This document shows, piece after piece, positions 6,512-6,793 of a stretch of DNA of 6,793 nt. The translations under genes and the position numbers were made by a program. This DNA comes from Desulfobacteraceae bacterium. GTDB lineage: Bacteria; Desulfobacterota; Desulfobacteria; Desulfobacterales; BuS5. The notes below the pieces were generated by a model. It searched no databases. It saw only the letters and a list, made by a program, of their open reading frames with translations, and had not been told where the DNA came from. The stretch covers positions 1 to 6,793 of the forward strand of contig JAUVKE010000143.1 in assembly GCA_030592105.1 (NCBI GenBank). The letters run 5' to 3'. The number at the start of each line of letters is the position of its first letter. The stretch's first letter is position 1.

Positions 6512-6631
6512 TTATCGCGGATTAGTGTGAGAACCAAGTTCTGCAAACAAAGGCAGCTCCTCAGTGAATACTTTATTACACTGATCACATTTAAAACGAC
6601 GTGATGTAAAATGAAGAAAAGTTTTCTTTGT
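6512..6631 (-). pseudogene. Fragment resembling the zinc-finger region of an ISL3-family transposase
   Basis: On the minus strand an open frame runs from just after a stop (6632-6634) to a TAA at 6512-6514, 39 residues. It contains Arg-Arg-Phe-Lys-Cys-Asp-Gln-Cys-Asn-Lys-Val-Phe-Thr-Glu-Glu-Leu-Pro. That matches my memory of the N-terminal zf-ISL3 region, where an R-R-F-x-C segment leads into Cys and F-x-E residues. There is no start codon with a ribosome binding site, and neither the DDE catalytic domain nor the upstream Cys pair is present, so it cannot be functional. The family assignment rests on one short motif; it could be another Cys-rich protein remnant. Confidence 0.45.
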
Positions 6632-6768
6632 CTACTTTTTTAATATTTTTTACACTAATTCTACGAAATTTATTCAATACGCTACAAAAACAAATAGACA
6701 TCCCTTACGCAAGATTCTAAAGCGGGCGATGCCCACAACCCAACTTGCAGCAGAATAAAATGTTTTTT

Positions 6769-6793
6769 GAACGTCCAACATCGAACATCGAAC
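6769..6793. repeat. 7-bp tandem repeat, cut by the window end
   Basis: Units GAACGTC, CAACATC and GAACATC, then a partial GAAC, follow one another with a strict 7-base period. Only about three and a half units are visible, so the full array length is unknown. Variation at the first and fifth positions is typical of a degenerate minisatellite. Confidence 0.55.

Larger units (their letters stand above)
6498..6793. other. Gene-poor tail with transposase remnant and repeats
   Basis: No complete gene is visible. The stretch holds a minus-strand transposase-like fragment (6512-6631), an AT-rich segment, a small GGGC/GCCC hairpin (6724-6734) and the start of a 7-bp tandem repeat running off the window end. 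It has the look of a decayed intergenic zone downstream of the terminator. Confidence 0.5.

Overview
The window is AT-rich bacterial DNA holding three complete genes, all on the + strand. They look like one envelope system: a secreted seven-bladed beta-propeller of the Ycf48/BNR type (290-1312), an inner-membrane RND transporter of the MMPL/HAE3 type (1585-3996) and a large outer-membrane beta-barrel of the DUF1302 type (4503-6401). From memory of gene neighbourhoods, this combination (often with a DUF1329 protein, absent here) recurs in Proteobacteria and Desulfobacterota. The Gram-negative two-membrane layout is directly supported: cleavable signal peptides on both exported proteins and an aromatic C-terminal barrel signature. 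The low GC, the gene trio and a palindromic intergenic repeat of a style I associate with Desulfobacterales suggest a Desulfobacterota host. That assignment is inference, not proof.

Layout. Positions 1-289 form a leader with a possible promoter, an AT-rich dyad and a GC-rich hairpin just ahead of a strong ribosome binding site. Positions 1313-1584 separate the propeller from the transporter. They show no convincing terminator, but contain a nested hairpin and a strong Shine-Dalgarno followed by a two-codon reading frame. Positions 3997-4502 separate the transporter from the barrel and carry a dense group of inverted repeats: a 184-bp element at 4047-4230 with two nested palindromes, then a second palindromic element at 4242-4384. 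A strong rho-independent terminator follows the barrel gene at 6455-6497. Beyond it lie a minus-strand scrap resembling the zinc-finger region of an ISL3-family transposase (6512-6631) and, at the window edge, the start of a 7-bp tandem repeat (6769-6793).

How the genes may work together (inference): the RND pump would take a hydrophobic or lipid-like molecule from the inner membrane or periplasm, the DUF1302 barrel would provide the outer-membrane end, and the propeller would be a periplasmic assembly factor or adaptor. The substrate cannot be read from the sequence. The only good terminator is after the third gene, which fits a single transcription unit, but the 506-bp repeat-filled gap could also hold a separate promoter for the barrel gene.
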